Source: Buttiauxella agrestis ATCC 33320 (GTDB taxonomy: Bacteria; Pseudomonadota; Gammaproteobacteria; Enterobacterales; Enterobacteriaceae). Taken from it: DNA of 64,000 nt. How positions within the stretch are numbered: the stretch's first letter is position 1; each line of letters begins with the position of its first letter. A program made the position numbers and the translations under genes. Shown one piece after another: positions 46,211-55,432 of the stretch. Under the pieces are notes generated by a model. That model had not been told where the DNA came from, did not search any database, and was given only the letters and a program-made list of their open reading frames with translations. The DNA lies in assembly GCA_024169445.1 (NCBI GenBank), contig JALKFA010000001.1, forward strand, positions 868,001-932,000, given 5' to 3'.

Positions 46211-48327
46211 GCAACGTTGTCCTCGCGGGCTTCTTCCATACGTTTGGCTTCTTCCTGGCGCAGGCGACGGTTTTCGCGGCGCGATTTGAACGTCAGCCAG
46301 AACAGGTCAAACACACAACGAATAATGATCAGCAGGGAACGGAACGGGTTGTCCTGCGGTTTTGGCGGACGAATCCACGCATCGGCACGCGCCAGAACCA
46401 CACGCACCAGTTCACGACGCCTGTCCAGTGGAATCTCTTCAAACATCAGGCGAATGGCCTGCTCGTCGCAAGCGATCACTTTCACCGGAATGCTGATAGA
46501 GCCGGACTTCAGTTGCAGCTCGATTTCTTCGATTTCATCATTGAGATGGCGGTCATCCGGCACTGCGATTTGGCAGCCGCCCATCGACAAATCGATAGTG
46601 TTGCTACGGGAAGATATTCCACTGGCGTAGTGAATAACCACCGGCACTTCAACATCAATACGGATGGTTTTTCGCGTCTGGCGCGTTTCGCGGGCGACGG
46701 CAATCGCCGCCAGCAGGAACACCAGGCTGTACAACCCCCAGCCGACGTTCAGCGCGATAACATTCGGGTCAACGCCAAAGTAGTCATGCGCACAAGCACG
46801 CACAATCCCGGCGACAACCGCCACCGCCAGCAACACCGCGATAATCACATGAGGCCGCACCACGCTGAAATCGAAGTAGCCCACGTTCAGCAGCGCACCT
46901 TTATCCGTGACGTTAAACTTGCCGCGTTTTGGGAACAGCATGGTGATAACCGTGGGCAGAACCAGGTGGAACGCCAGCACCATGTCATAAATCTCGCCCC
47001 AGAAACTGTAGCGATAGCGCCCGTTCATGCGCGAGTTGAGATAAATGCTCAAGATCAGGTGCGGCAACGCGTAAGCAAAGATCAGGCTTGCCGAGGAGTG
47101 AATGATGTTCAGGTTAAACAGTAAGTACGCCAGTGGTGCGGTGACGAACGCCACACGCGGCAAAGCGAACTGGAAATAGAGCATCGCACTGAGGTAACAA
47201 CAACGCTGTTGCCACGTCAGGCCACGGCCAAATAACGGGTTATCCATACGGAAGATTTGCGTCATGCCGCGCGCCCAGCGGGTACGCTGAATCACGTGCA
47301 GCACCAGACGTTCAGTCGCCAGTCCCGCCGCCAGCGGAATATCCAGGAAGGCAGATTTCCAGCCCAGGCGCTGCATTTTCAGCGCGGTATGCGCATCTTC
47401 GGTCACGGTTTCCACGGCAAATCCGCCGATTTCTTCCAGCGCACTACGGCGAATTACGGCACATGAACCGCAGAAGAAAGTGGCGTTCCAGTTATCGTTC
47501 CCCTGCTGGATGGGGCCGTAGAACAGTGAACCTTCGTTGGGGATGTTTTGCCCGCCCGATAAGTTACGTTCAAACGGATCGGGTGAATAGAAATAGTGTG
47601 GTGTCTGCAACAGCGCCAGTTTCGGGTCTTTCAGGAATGCACCTACAGTGGCTTGCAGGAAGATACGCGTCGCAACGTGGTCACAGTCAAAGACCGTGAT
47701 CAACTCGCCGTGAGTGAGTTTCATGGCGTGGTTGAGGTTACCGGCTTTGGCGTGTGAGTTATCGTTACGCGTGATATAGCCCACGCCCACATCGGCGGCA
47801 AACACCGCAAACTCGCGCCGCTTACCGTCATCAAGCAGGTAGATTTTGATTTTATCGCGCGGGTAGTCGATACATTGCGCGGCCAGAACCGTATCGCGAA
47901 CCACATCGAGGCTTTCGTTATAGCTGGGAATATAAATATCGACCGTCGGCCATTTAGAGGTGTCGTCCGGTAGCGGCACAATCCCCCGTTTTAATGGGAA
48001 CGAGGTTTGCAAATAGCTCAGCAATAAGATGACCCAGATATACAGCTCGGCTAAAAATAACCCTATACCGAGGATGGCCTCTATTTCGGAATTAAAGTGC
48101 AGCGTTTGGGTAGCACGAAAATAAATATAACGCGTCGACATCAAGACTGAAACCAGCATCATGATTATCGACACGCTGTGCTTTTTGCTGAAGCCTAATA
48201 AAAACAGAATCGCCAGGCTGATAAAGCCAAAGATATACTGCTTCTGGCTGTCCATAGGCGTAATGATGATCAGGACTGCTATTGGCGCTAACACCAATAG
48301 CAGTAAATAAAACAGGACCTTTTTCAT
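46207..48327 (-). CDS. bcsA: Cellulose synthase catalytic subunit BcsA
   Basis: A 706-residue GT2 enzyme that polymerises UDP-glucose and extrudes the chain through its own membrane channel. Catalytic motifs are in order: DDG (165-167), DCD (213-215), TED (308-310) and QRTRW (346-350). The PilZ domain carries RQTRKTIR (about 548-555) and DLSMGG (578-583), so c-di-GMP activation is expected. It lacks the N-terminal extension of about 150 residues found in the 872-residue E. coli enzyme, consistent with absence of bcsR, bcsE and bcsF. bcsQ lies 19 bp upstream. Confidence 0.96.
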   Translation of the reverse strand: MKKVLFYLLLLVLAPIAVLIIITPMDSQKQYIFGFISLAILFLLGFSKKHSVSIIMMLVSVLMSTRYIYFRATQTLHFNSEIEAILGIGLFLAELYIWVILLLSYLQTSFPLKRGIVPLPDDTSKWPTVDIYIPSYNESLDVVRDTVLAAQCIDYPRDKIKIYLLDDGKRREFAVFAADVGVGYITRNDNSHAKAGNLNHAMKLTHGELITVFDCDHVATRIFLQATVGAFLKDPKLALLQTPHYFYSPDPFERNLSGGQNIPNEGSLFYGPIQQGNDNWNATFFCGSCAVIRRSALEEIGGFAVETVTEDAHTALKMQRLGWKSAFLDIPLAAGLATERLVLHVIQRTRWARGMTQIFRMDNPLFGRGLTWQQRCCYLSAMLYFQFALPRVAFVTAPLAYLLFNLNIIHSSASLIFAYALPHLILSIYLNSRMNGRYRYSFWGEIYDMVLAFHLVLPTVITMLFPKRGKFNVTDKGALLNVGYFDFSVVRPHVIIAVLLAVAVVAGIVRACAHDYFGVDPNVIALNVGWGLYSLVFLLAAIAVARETRQTRKTIRIDVEVPVVIHYASGISSRSNTIDLSMGGCQIAVPDDRHLNDEIEEIELQLKSGSISIPVKVIACDEQAIRLMFEEIPLDRRRELVRVVLARADAWIRPPKPQDNPFRSLLIIIRCVFDLFWLTFKSRRENRRLRQEEAKRMEEAREDNVA

Positions 48328-48346
48328 AGGACATCCTGGATGATTG

Positions 48347-49150
48347 TCAGAAATTTGACGTTCTCAGGCCGGTATGTACCGCGCCATCACCAATTTTTAT
48401 GTCGAGAATACCTGCGACTCGCTTACTGATAAGTTCAATATCAAAAGCCGCAGCGGAAGCCGGACTAAAATCGAATATTGATTGCTGAGAAGCATTGGCT
48501 TCCGCCACACTTTCATCGCGGTTAATAACGCCAAGTAGACGATCACCCAGACGCTGCTGCATAAATGCCGTGACATCGCGGCTTATATGGCGGCGGTTGT
48601 CACTCTGGTTGAGGATAAAATAGTATCCGGCTTTATTGTTTAGCGGTTCGCCAATCAGACGATGATTTTCAATATGCGGCAACAATGATAGCGAAGCGGT
48701 ATCTGCCAGCATGGTCACCAGATGCAGGTCAGCCAGTCGCGAAACCGCTTTTAACGCCGGATTTGGGCCTGGTGGGAAATCGGCAATAATGACCAGGCCC
48801 GGGTAGTTAAGCAAAGTGCTTAATCCACGCATCAGGAAATGGTTGTCGGTGCTCAGGCGCTGCTCAAATTCAAGGCGCTGTTCTTCGCTGACATCACCAT
48901 ACGGCAGCACGAACATATTGCTGCCGGCAGTCAAAACCGACTGGCTCCAGTCTGCCGATTCGATAGCTTTAGCCACATAGCCACGGCCATCAGATAAAGG
49001 CACTCCAAAATGCAAACGCAGCGCGTTTTGCACATCAAAATCAATGGCTAACACCTTGCTACCTGCGCGAGCCAACGCATACGCCAGATTGGCGGTAACT
49101 GTGGTTTTTCCTACCCCGCCTTTTGGCGAGCACACACACACTAGCGGCAT
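48347..49150 (-). CDS. bcsQ: BcsQ (MinD/ParA-like ATPase)
   Basis: A 267-residue MinD-superfamily ATPase needed for assembly or polar placement of the cellulose synthase. The deviant Walker A SPKGGVGKTTV lies at about residues 8-18, the switch region in VLAIDFDVQNALRLHFG, and Walker B in VIIADFPPGPNPAL. It is full length and uninterrupted. Its N-terminus (MPLVCVCSPKGGVGKTT) has the canonical signature Lys, whereas as I recall E. coli BcsQ has GGVGTTT. It overlaps the end of bcsO by 10 bp. Confidence 0.93.
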   Translation of the reverse strand: MPLVCVCSPKGGVGKTTVTANLAYALARAGSKVLAIDFDVQNALRLHFGVPLSDGRGYVAKAIESADWSQSVLTAGSNMFVLPYGDVSEEQRLEFEQRLSTDNHFLMRGLSTLLNYPGLVIIADFPPGPNPALKAVSRLADLHLVTMLADTASLSLLPHIENHRLIGEPLNNKAGYYFILNQSDNRRHISRDVTAFMQQRLGDRLLGVINRDESVAEANASQQSIFDFSPASAAAFDIELISKRVAGILDIKIGDGAVHTGLRTSNF

Positions 49151-49755
49151 GAAGCGATCATCTCCAGCAACGGTTGCAGCGGTAAGTCTTTAGCGGGATG
49201 GTTGCGCGCCGTACTCCCTTTTGCTGCGAACAATTTGTCAAAACGCACGGGTTCTGTTTTTACCGGTTCGTAGCCCTGCGGCGCAGCGACAGCGGCAGGT
49301 TTTACGGCTTCTTTTATTGGTTCTTTTAACGGTTCAATGACCGGTTCTGGCTGCGCGGTGACGGGTGCCAGTTGTTCAAACAGCGTCGCGGTAGTGTGTT
49401 TGCTTTGCTCAGGTTGAAATAACTCGGTTTTGTTTTCTGGCAGCGTGCTGTTCAGGCTGTCGAGAATTGAGCCCTGAGAAGCTGACTGGCTGATGGGTTG
49501 CGCCACCAGCGGCTTGAAATGGCTGGCATCGAACTCATCAGCCTTTACCGCTTGCGGTGCTGGCACGGAAATACTTTCGGCATGGGAAAGCACGGAGTCA
49601 TCGCCTTCGGTATGCATTAACTGTTTGATTATCGTCCAGTTACTGTCCGATAACTGCTGATTTTGCGCCGACATATCTTTGAAGTCGATAGAGCCTGTAC
49701 GCGTCTTATCTTTGAAACGCTGCAAATCATCATAATTTTTCATTACGATACTCAT
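49141..49755 (-). CDS. bcsO: BcsO, proline-rich cellulose-operon protein
   Basis: A 204-residue hydrophilic protein rich in Pro, Glu, Lys and Ala, matching the BcsO family that heads bcsQABCD-type operons. Conserved-looking ends are visible: an N-terminal DLQRFKDKTRTGSIDFKDMS helix and a C-terminal FDKLFAAKG...LPLQPLLEMIASCR. The middle (about 60-165) is low complexity and probably disordered, with PEPVIEPLKEPIKEAVKPAA. No membrane segment is seen. BcsO has no firmly established biochemical role; operon position suggests a cytoplasmic partner of BcsQ or BcsA. The second Met (residue 5) is an alternative start. Confidence 0.8.
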   Translation of the reverse strand: MSIVMKNYDDLQRFKDKTRTGSIDFKDMSAQNQQLSDSNWTIIKQLMHTEGDDSVLSHAESISVPAPQAVKADEFDASHFKPLVAQPISQSASQGSILDSLNSTLPENKTELFQPEQSKHTTATLFEQLAPVTAQPEPVIEPLKEPIKEAVKPAAVAAPQGYEPVKTEPVRFDKLFAAKGSTARNHPAKDLPLQPLLEMIASCR

Positions 49756-50222
49756 GATTTATAAGACATTTGTATTTGATGTGTGAATAACTCAATGAAT
49801 AAGGTTTATTGACTTCATAAACCATGAATAATTACATAACGTTATAATTCCATTTTTTTATTATTCAATTTTGGAAAAACAACGATATTTCGAGCCAATA
49901 TATAGGCACCTGCGGTCTTAGCTCCATCTTTTTTTCTTATTAATACCCGGCTAAGCATGAAACAGTCTTGATTTGTGATTGCGTAATATTTAATGCTACC
50001 CCTTAAAAGGTAGCAGCTTTCTTCTGTGATTTCACATAGATGAAGAGTATTTAATGATTGGGATGTTTTTTCCAAAACATATAACCATCTTCAGGGGAAA
50101 ATGCCGCACGACTACACCTATTTTTGAGGGTGAAGCATTTAAATAATAGCCTGTATACTCTGTATGGTTTTTCAGAATGCTGTTGTCAGCACCTTCATCA
50201 TGTAAAAGGATGTTCAGAGGCA
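49756..50222. promoter_or_regulatory. Divergent control region upstream of bcsO
   Basis: A 467-bp AT-rich region between the leftward bcs operon and the rightward exported-protein pair. It must carry both promoters. GATTTATAAGACATTTGTATTTGATG-type AT tracts occur upstream of bcsO, but no -10/-35 pair is clear enough to call. It also contains a weak small open frame, listed separately. Confidence 0.5.
49842..50075 (-). CDS. Doubtful small ORF upstream of bcsO
   Basis: A 77-codon open frame starting at TTG with no visible ribosome-binding site. The translation looks protein-like (SIKYYAITNQDCFMLSRVLI, ending in a Lys-rich tail) but I do not recognise it. A second frame (50032-50223) overlaps its start, so a frameshifted remnant is possible. 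It would be the first gene of the bcs transcript or a short regulator. It may equally be chance in AT-rich DNA. Confidence 0.2.
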   Translation of the reverse strand: MEKTSQSLNTLHLCEITEESCYLLRGSIKYYAITNQDCFMLSRVLIRKKDGAKTAGAYILARNIVVFPKLNNKKMEL

Positions 50223-52403
50223 ATGAAAATTAATCATAAGATGGCGATGGCCCTGGTCGGGTTAACGGCGGCTACAACGTTTAACGCGCAGGCTTCCTAT
50301 GATGATTTTGGCTGTGGATGGCAAGATGATTGCCCGCTTAACGGTGTACCCTGGCTGAATATTGATAACGATACGCGTGTGAATTTGATCCAACTTGAAG
50401 GAGCACGCAAAAATCTGGCGTTACCTCGCCTGCCCGTGCCTCCTGATTTTACCCGCAGCAGAAGCTATCACTTTGGATTTATCGGCTACAACGATCTACC
50501 TCATCCAACAGCAACCCCCTCTACTGAGAACACCACACCCGCCCCTGTCGCTGAAACCTCATTCAGCAAAATGTCGCAAACATTAGGCGTCGATACGTCC
50601 TCCTGGGAACACGATCAAGACGCAGAAAACCGCCATATTTCCAATAACCTGCAATCTGTAGAGCAATTCTTCGCGGCACTGCTTGATGACCCAACGATAA
50701 AACCAGAAGACCGTCATCATCTGGCTGTATGGCGAGGTAATATTTTTCTGAACTCTTATGACAAAGCGGATAGCCGCCTCCCGGTTGAAGCTTTCGATAT
50801 CGAACCTGGCTCCCATACGGCAGCTTTCTCTGATTATCTCCGTGGGGCGAATGTCTTTTACCTTGGCGATTTTGTGGAAGCAAATAGCCTGTTCACCGCT
50901 TTGCAGAAAAGCAGCCAGCCGTGGGTCGCTGAAACATCAAGCTATATGCTGATGCGCGTTGCACTCAACAAAAGCACCGTCAAGGCGACTGATGAATACG
51001 GCATGTTTGATGCCACTAAAATCGATACTGGCGCAGCAAGCGAAGCTCGTGATTATGCCAATGCCTATTTAGCGACCTGGCCTGAAGGGCGTTATGCAGA
51101 TTCCGCTCGCGGGCTTTTGCGCAGAATTAACTGGTACTTACAAGACTGGCAACAACTGGCCCCGCTGTATGAAAAAGCCCTGGCCCAGGCACCAGACGTA
51201 GACTCATTGCATAAAGTCATTTCTGAGCTGGATGACAAATTCCAAAGCAGGGATAGTTTCGGTAACTATGAGCCGTTTATCAGTGACGCCCAGGCACCGA
51301 TGCTGACTTTCACCCAAACGTTACGCTGGCTCCGGAATAACCAAGGCCAGAACAAGTCGTATGAGGTGACACGCGAAAATCTTGATAGCCTGAAACCGAT
51401 ATTTGCCAGCGCAGAGTTGCAACCGTACTGGAGCTTTTTGGAAAACACCTGGCTTTACTATCATGAAGGTAATTATGCCGCCGTGATTGAAGCCACCCCC
51501 TCTATCAACTTGTTAGCCTCCAGCGATCTACTCGCCTTTAGTCAGCAAGTTCTGCACGGTGACGCGTTAGCAGCACAGAAACAGTGGCCTGAGGCACTGG
51601 CGCACTGGAAACATCTGCTTGGTCTGACTCAATCAGTAGAACAACAGCAATATATACAACTGAATCTGGCGGCGGTGATGGTGAACAACCAGCAGCCAGA
51701 AGCTATTTTTGCCGCTGACAGTCCAGTGACAAACCTGCGTTATCGCTCGCTGGTGCTGAAAACTGCCGCGCCAAAAGCGCTGCTGCAACAACAGGCGACC
51801 CACGGGGTAAATGATGAAGAGAAAACCATCGCGCTGCATACGCTGCTGATGCGCGACCTGATGGTGGGTGACTATGAAGGCTACGACACGGATAAGTCGC
51901 TACGTCGCCATATCACTAAGCCAGTCACCCTTGAAGCGTTCAATGATGTCAATCTCGATATCTTTAACTGGAATGGGGAACGGGCCGAGAAGGGTTATTT
52001 CTGTGCCTCGCTGGATGACACGGTGAAAACACTCATCGCAAGAAAAACCGACGCGCATGCACTTAATTGCCTGGGTGAGTTTTTCCGCAACACCGCGGCA
52101 CACATTGATACGGAAGCTGAAGGCGGTGGCAATGACTTACTGGGCGATGCGATAGCAAAACCTGCGTTAAGCAACTCTCCGGATCGCCAGGCTTATTATC
52201 AGCAGATAATTAACGATCCGAAAGCGGAACCCGAAGATAAGACCTATGCGCTTTACCGGGCGGTGATGTGCTATTCCCCGTCTGGTTACAACGACTGTGG
52301 CGGTGAAGAGGTGAAACCAGAAACACGTAAACATTGGTTTACCGTATTGAAAACCAAATACAAAGGTAACCAGTGGGAAAAACTGCTCAGCTATTACTGG
52401 TAA
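50223..52403 (+). CDS. Unknown exported 726-residue protein
   Basis: A 726-residue protein with a signal peptide (MAMALVGLTAATTFNAQA, cleavage near residue 24). The mature part begins with a Cys/Trp-rich segment (DDFGCGWQDDCPLNGVPW) and is then helical with a TPR-like rhythm, for example GANVFYLGDFVEANSLFTAL, ETSSYMLMRVALNKS and YEKALAQAPDVDSLHKVISE. Some databases label relatives YfiO-like, which would be a loose TPR match. An upstream in-frame start 33 codons earlier is less likely because it precedes the signal peptide. It overlaps the DUF3142 gene by 31 bp. It lies where E. coli has bcsEFG, but no link to cellulose is shown. Confidence 0.65.
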   Translation: MKINHKMAMALVGLTAATTFNAQASYDDFGCGWQDDCPLNGVPWLNIDNDTRVNLIQLEGARKNLALPRLPVPPDFTRSRSYHFGFIGYNDLPHPTATPSTENTTPAPVAETSFSKMSQTLGVDTSSWEHDQDAENRHISNNLQSVEQFFAALLDDPTIKPEDRHHLAVWRGNIFLNSYDKADSRLPVEAFDIEPGSHTAAFSDYLRGANVFYLGDFVEANSLFTALQKSSQPWVAETSSYMLMRVALNKSTVKATDEYGMFDATKIDTGAASEARDYANAYLATWPEGRYADSARGLLRRINWYLQDWQQLAPLYEKALAQAPDVDSLHKVISELDDKFQSRDSFGNYEPFISDAQAPMLTFTQTLRWLRNNQGQNKSYEVTRENLDSLKPIFASAELQPYWSFLENTWLYYHEGNYAAVIEATPSINLLASSDLLAFSQQVLHGDALAAQKQWPEALAHWKHLLGLTQSVEQQQYIQLNLAAVMVNNQQPEAIFAADSPVTNLRYRSLVLKTAAPKALLQQQATHGVNDEEKTIALHTLLMRDLMVGDYEGYDTDKSLRRHITKPVTLEAFNDVNLDIFNWNGERAEKGYFCASLDDTVKTLIARKTDAHALNCLGEFFRNTAAHIDTEAEGGGNDLLGDAIAKPALSNSPDRQAYYQQIINDPKAEPEDKTYALYRAVMCYSPSGYNDCGGEEVKPETRKHWFTVLKTKYKGNQWEKLLSYYW

Positions 52404-53098
52404 CGTTATTGTTATTGCTGGCGACTATTGTGCCGCCAGCAATGCCCAGCGAAGCGAAACATCAGGAATATACGGCGTACTGGCTGTGGTCGGGGGTCAG
52501 CTCACAGCCCGTGTTGCAGAATGCACAAGTGGTGTACCTGCATCAGGGTGAGATTGTCTCTCGTCAAAACCGCGCCAAATTTATCAAGCTTGGGGTACCT
52601 CGTACTCCCCTCGCGTTTCCATCCGTGTGGGTAACCGTTCGCACCACCACCCTTGATGTACCTGATGATATTCTCAACAGTGTGCTGGATTTACCCGGTA
52701 AGTGGGCGGCAGCCGGGAACCATGTTGTGGGTTTGCAAATCGATTTTGATGCTGGAACCTACCGCTTGCAGGACTACCAAAAATTTCTGTTACGGGTTCG
52801 CCATAAACTGGATAAACGTTTTGCGCTGGGCGTCACCGGTTTACTGGATTGGGCAAAGACGGGCAGTATTCAACAGCTCAATGCTCTGCCTATTGATGAG
52901 TTGGTTATCCAGACTTATCAGGGTAAAACCACGGTGAAGGAGTATCAACGCTATTTGCCCGCACTGCTAAAGTTGCGCGTGCCATTTAAGATTGGCCTGG
53001 TGCAAAACGGTGAATGGGATAAAAACTGGCAGACCCGGCTGGCAACATCTTCTTTTTATCGGGGGGAAGTGGTGTTTTTGCTTAATTCTGGCGGATGA
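52373..53098 (+). CDS. DUF3142 exported protein
   Basis: A 241-residue protein with a hydrophobic signal sequence (LLLVTLLLLLATIVPPA) and a DUF3142 domain: YTAYWLWSG, QNAQVVYLHQGEI, VVGLQIDFDAGTYRLQDYQKFLLRVR and LPIDELVIQTYQGK suggest a TIM-barrel-like glycosidase fold, in which the Asp pair of LQIDFD would sit at a strand end. Enzyme activity is not established. The GTG start lies inside the preceding gene, giving a 31-bp overlap and likely coupled expression. The paired occurrence suggests the two exported proteins act together. Confidence 0.75.
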   Translation: MGKTAQLLLVTLLLLLATIVPPAMPSEAKHQEYTAYWLWSGVSSQPVLQNAQVVYLHQGEIVSRQNRAKFIKLGVPRTPLAFPSVWVTVRTTTLDVPDDILNSVLDLPGKWAAAGNHVVGLQIDFDAGTYRLQDYQKFLLRVRHKLDKRFALGVTGLLDWAKTGSIQQLNALPIDELVIQTYQGKTTVKEYQRYLPALLKLRVPFKIGLVQNGEWDKNWQTRLATSSFYRGEVVFLLNSGG

Positions 53099-53121
53099 CG
53101 CAAGCTTATCCGCCCTACGAA
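53088..53121. repeat. REP element
   Basis: GGCGGATGACGCAAGCTTATCCGCCCTACG overlaps the end of the DUF3142 gene; the REP palindrome supplies its stop codon (TGA of GGATGACG). Confidence 0.7.
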
Positions 53122-53150
53122 AACCCGTGTTTTCCCTAATCTTACAGCGA

Positions 53151-53428
53151 CGCCCTTGTTCCCGGCTTAAATCGCACCGGTTTTTACCCTTCAGGCAGGG
53201 TTGCGCCGTCGGGAACGGCGCAAGTGAGCGATCGCCTGGAGCGAGTCGCGAACGACCCTGCATGTTGGGGAAATAATCGGGGTTTACCGCGCAGCGGCGA
53301 TTTATTTGCCGGGCGCCGGGGTCGCCAGGGGAGTGGCGTAACTCCCCTGGCACGTTCACCGTGTGCAACGGTTACAGAGATAACCAGATGTACAGGTGAA
53401 CGGAAAAACAACGGAGTCTACAGACTCC
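53151..53428 (+). repeat. Single structured repeat unit, copy C (DUF3142/dppF)
   Basis: A monomeric version of the unit found twice in copies A and B, without Tn5-like ends. Stems: CCCGGC/GCCGGG (53161/53308), AAATCGC/GCGATTT (53169/53297), GCAGGGT/ACCCTGC (53195/53255), TTGCGCCGT-cggga-ACGGCGCAA (53201-53223), GCGATCGC-ctgga-GCGAGTCGC (53228-53249, one bulge), GCCAGGGGAGT-ggcgta-ACTCCCCTGGC (53324-53351), CGTTCACC/GGTGAACG (53353/53395) enclosing GGTTA/TAACC, and GGAGTC-taca-GACTCC (53413-53428). Stem sequences differ from copy B while pairing and loops are kept. It fills the convergent spacer between the DUF3142 gene and dppF and ends 8 bp from the dppF stop. Confidence 0.8.
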
Positions 53429-53436
53429 CACTCGTC

Positions 53437-54441
53437 CTACCGAATTTCCCCGTTCTCATCCTGATCAACAGCAAAGCAAGCCACTAGCTGACCACCATAC
53501 TCTTTGAGCTGTGGCTGCAACTGCGTGCACGGCCCAAAGCGACGGCGGCAGCGGGCGTTGAACGCGCAGCCTGGCGGTGGGTTCAGTGGGCTTGGCAACT
53601 CTCCGGTGAGTTTGATGCGTTCGCGGCGGTCGTCCGGGTTCAGGCGCGGTGTAGCAGATAGCAGCGCCTGGGTGTACGGGTGGCGCGGATTAGAGAAGAT
53701 CTGGTCTTTGGTGCCTTTCTCCACACAGCGCCCTAAGTACATCACCATCACTTCGTCGGCGATGTGTTCCACCACCGACAAATCGTGGGAGATGAACACA
53801 TACGACAGCCCCATTTCCTGCTGCAAATCCATCATCAGGTTCAGAACCTGCGCGCGCACGGAAACGTCGAGGGCCGAAACTGGTTCATCGGCGATCACCA
53901 CGTCTGGATCGAGCATCAGCCCACGGGCGATAGCAATACGCTGGCGCTGGCCGCCGGAAAACATATGCGGGTAGCGGTCGTAATGCTCGGTTTTCAGGCC
54001 GACTTTCGCCATCATCGCCAACGCTTTTTCACGGCGTTCGGCTTTGCTCAGGCTGGTGTTGATTTGCAACGGCTCTTCAAGAATTTGCCCCACTTTTTTA
54101 CGCGGGTTCAGCGAGCCGTACGGGTTCTGGAAGACGATCTGGATTTTCTGACGACGCAGCTTTTCGGCTGTTTCGTCAGGCTTGAGCAGATCTTGGCCCT
54201 GGTAGTAAAGCTCGCCACCGGTCGGGATTTCAATCATCGTCAGCAGGCGGCCCAGCGTGGATTTACCACAGCCAGATTCACCCACCACCGCCAGCGTTTT
54301 GCCGCGTTCCAGCTCAAATGATACGCCGTCGAGCGCTTTCACCAGGCGTTCCTGGCCGAAAATGCCTTTCTTCACCGGGTAGTGTTTTTTCAGGTCGATG
54401 GCCTGCAACAGAGGTTGCGCAGTGGCCTTATCGGTACTCAT
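53437..54441 (-). CDS. dppF: Dipeptide ABC transporter ATPase DppF
   Basis: A 334-residue nucleotide-binding subunit of the dipeptide/heme importer. Walker [14 protein letters not shown]-loop region [13 protein letters not shown], signature [15 protein letters not shown], Walker [13 protein letters not shown] and the H-loop FISHDLSVV are all present. The C-terminal oligopeptide/dipeptide extension contains the Cys-rich [18 protein letters not shown] segment that ligates an iron-sulfur cluster in related ATPases. The start overlaps the dppD stop (ATGA). It is the last gene of dppABCDF. Confidence 0.96.
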   Translation of the reverse strand: MSTDKATAQPLLQAIDLKKHYPVKKGIFGQERLVKALDGVSFELERGKTLAVVGESGCGKSTLGRLLTMIEIPTGGELYYQGQDLLKPDETAEKLRRQKIQIVFQNPYGSLNPRKKVGQILEEPLQINTSLSKAERREKALAMMAKVGLKTEHYDRYPHMFSGGQRQRIAIARGLMLDPDVVIADEPVSALDVSVRAQVLNLMMDLQQEMGLSYVFISHDLSVVEHIADEVMVMYLGRCVEKGTKDQIFSNPRHPYTQALLSATPRLNPDDRRERIKLTGELPSPLNPPPGCAFNARCRRRFGPCTQLQPQLKEYGGQLVACFAVDQDENGEIR

Positions 54442-55421
54442 AGCGTTGGCCTCCCGGCATCATCGAGTGGGAAGTGGCATTTGGACTGACGCCCGTTATC
54501 CACCATGTTCAGTTCTGGTTCTATGCTGCGACATTTGTCGGTCGCATACGGGCAGCGCGGGTTGAGCAGGCAGCCGTTCGGGCGGTCATATTTGCCCGGA
54601 ACCACACCCGGCAGCGAGGCCAGACGCGCTTTGTCCTGCGCAAATTCAGGCAGTGCACGCAGCAGCGCCTGAGTGTACGGGTGGCGCGGCGCACGGAAGA
54701 TATCTTGCGATGCACCCGTTTCCACCACTTGCCCGGCGTACATCACGATGATTTTGTGTGCCGCTTCCGCTACCAGCGCGAGGTCATGGGTGATCAGAAT
54801 CAGCGCCATGTTCTCTTTCTGCTGCAGTTCCAGTAACAGCTCGATAATTTGCGCCTGGATAGTGACGTCCAGCGCGGTGGTTGGTTCGTCGGCAATCAAC
54901 AACTTAGGACGACAGGCAATCGCCATCGCGATCATCACGCGCTGGCTCATACCGCCGGAAAGCTGGTGCGGGTAAACGTCCAGACGCGAAGCCGCATCGG
55001 GAATACCCACCAGGTTCAGCAGGTCGATAGCTCGCTGAACGCGGGTTTTCTTGTTGCCGCCCTGGTGCACCTTGATGGCTTCCATAATCTGGAAACCGAC
55101 GGTGTAGCAAGGGTTGAGGCTGGTCATCGGGTCCTGGAAGATCATCGCCACTTCGGCACCGACCAGGTTACGACGCTCTTTCTCAGAAATCTTTTGTAGA
55201 TCCTGGCCGTTAAATTCCAGTTTTTCCGCCATTACGCGGCCTGGATAATCAATCAGCCCCATAATCGCCAGCGAGCTGACGGATTTACCGGAACCAGATT
55301 CCCCAACAATACCGACAACTTCGCCCTGATTTACACTGTAACTCACGCGGTCTACGGCACGGAACGGTGTCTTTTCGTCGCCGAAATGCACCGATAATTT
55401 ATTTACATTCAATAACGCCAT
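54438..55421 (-). CDS. dppD: Dipeptide ABC transporter ATPase DppD
   Basis: A 327-residue partner ATPase of DppF. Walker [17 protein letters not shown], signature [17 protein letters not shown], Walker [15 protein letters not shown] and H-loop [13 protein letters not shown] are intact. The C-terminal Cys segment [18 protein letters not shown] matches the dipeptide/nickel ATPase extension. It lies 11 bp downstream of dppC and overlaps dppF, so the two ATPases are cotranslated. Confidence 0.96.
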   Translation of the reverse strand: MALLNVNKLSVHFGDEKTPFRAVDRVSYSVNQGEVVGIVGESGSGKSVSSLAIMGLIDYPGRVMAEKLEFNGQDLQKISEKERRNLVGAEVAMIFQDPMTSLNPCYTVGFQIMEAIKVHQGGNKKTRVQRAIDLLNLVGIPDAASRLDVYPHQLSGGMSQRVMIAMAIACRPKLLIADEPTTALDVTIQAQIIELLLELQQKENMALILITHDLALVAEAAHKIIVMYAGQVVETGASQDIFRAPRHPYTQALLRALPEFAQDKARLASLPGVVPGKYDRPNGCLLNPRCPYATDKCRSIEPELNMVDNGRQSKCHFPLDDAGRPTL

Positions 55422-55432
55422 TACGTAGCCCT

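Noticed and set aside
49842-50223. bcsR upstream of bcsQ
   Set aside because: The small frame here does not resemble BcsR, lies upstream of bcsO, and lacks a convincing start; bcsO-type operons normally have no bcsR.
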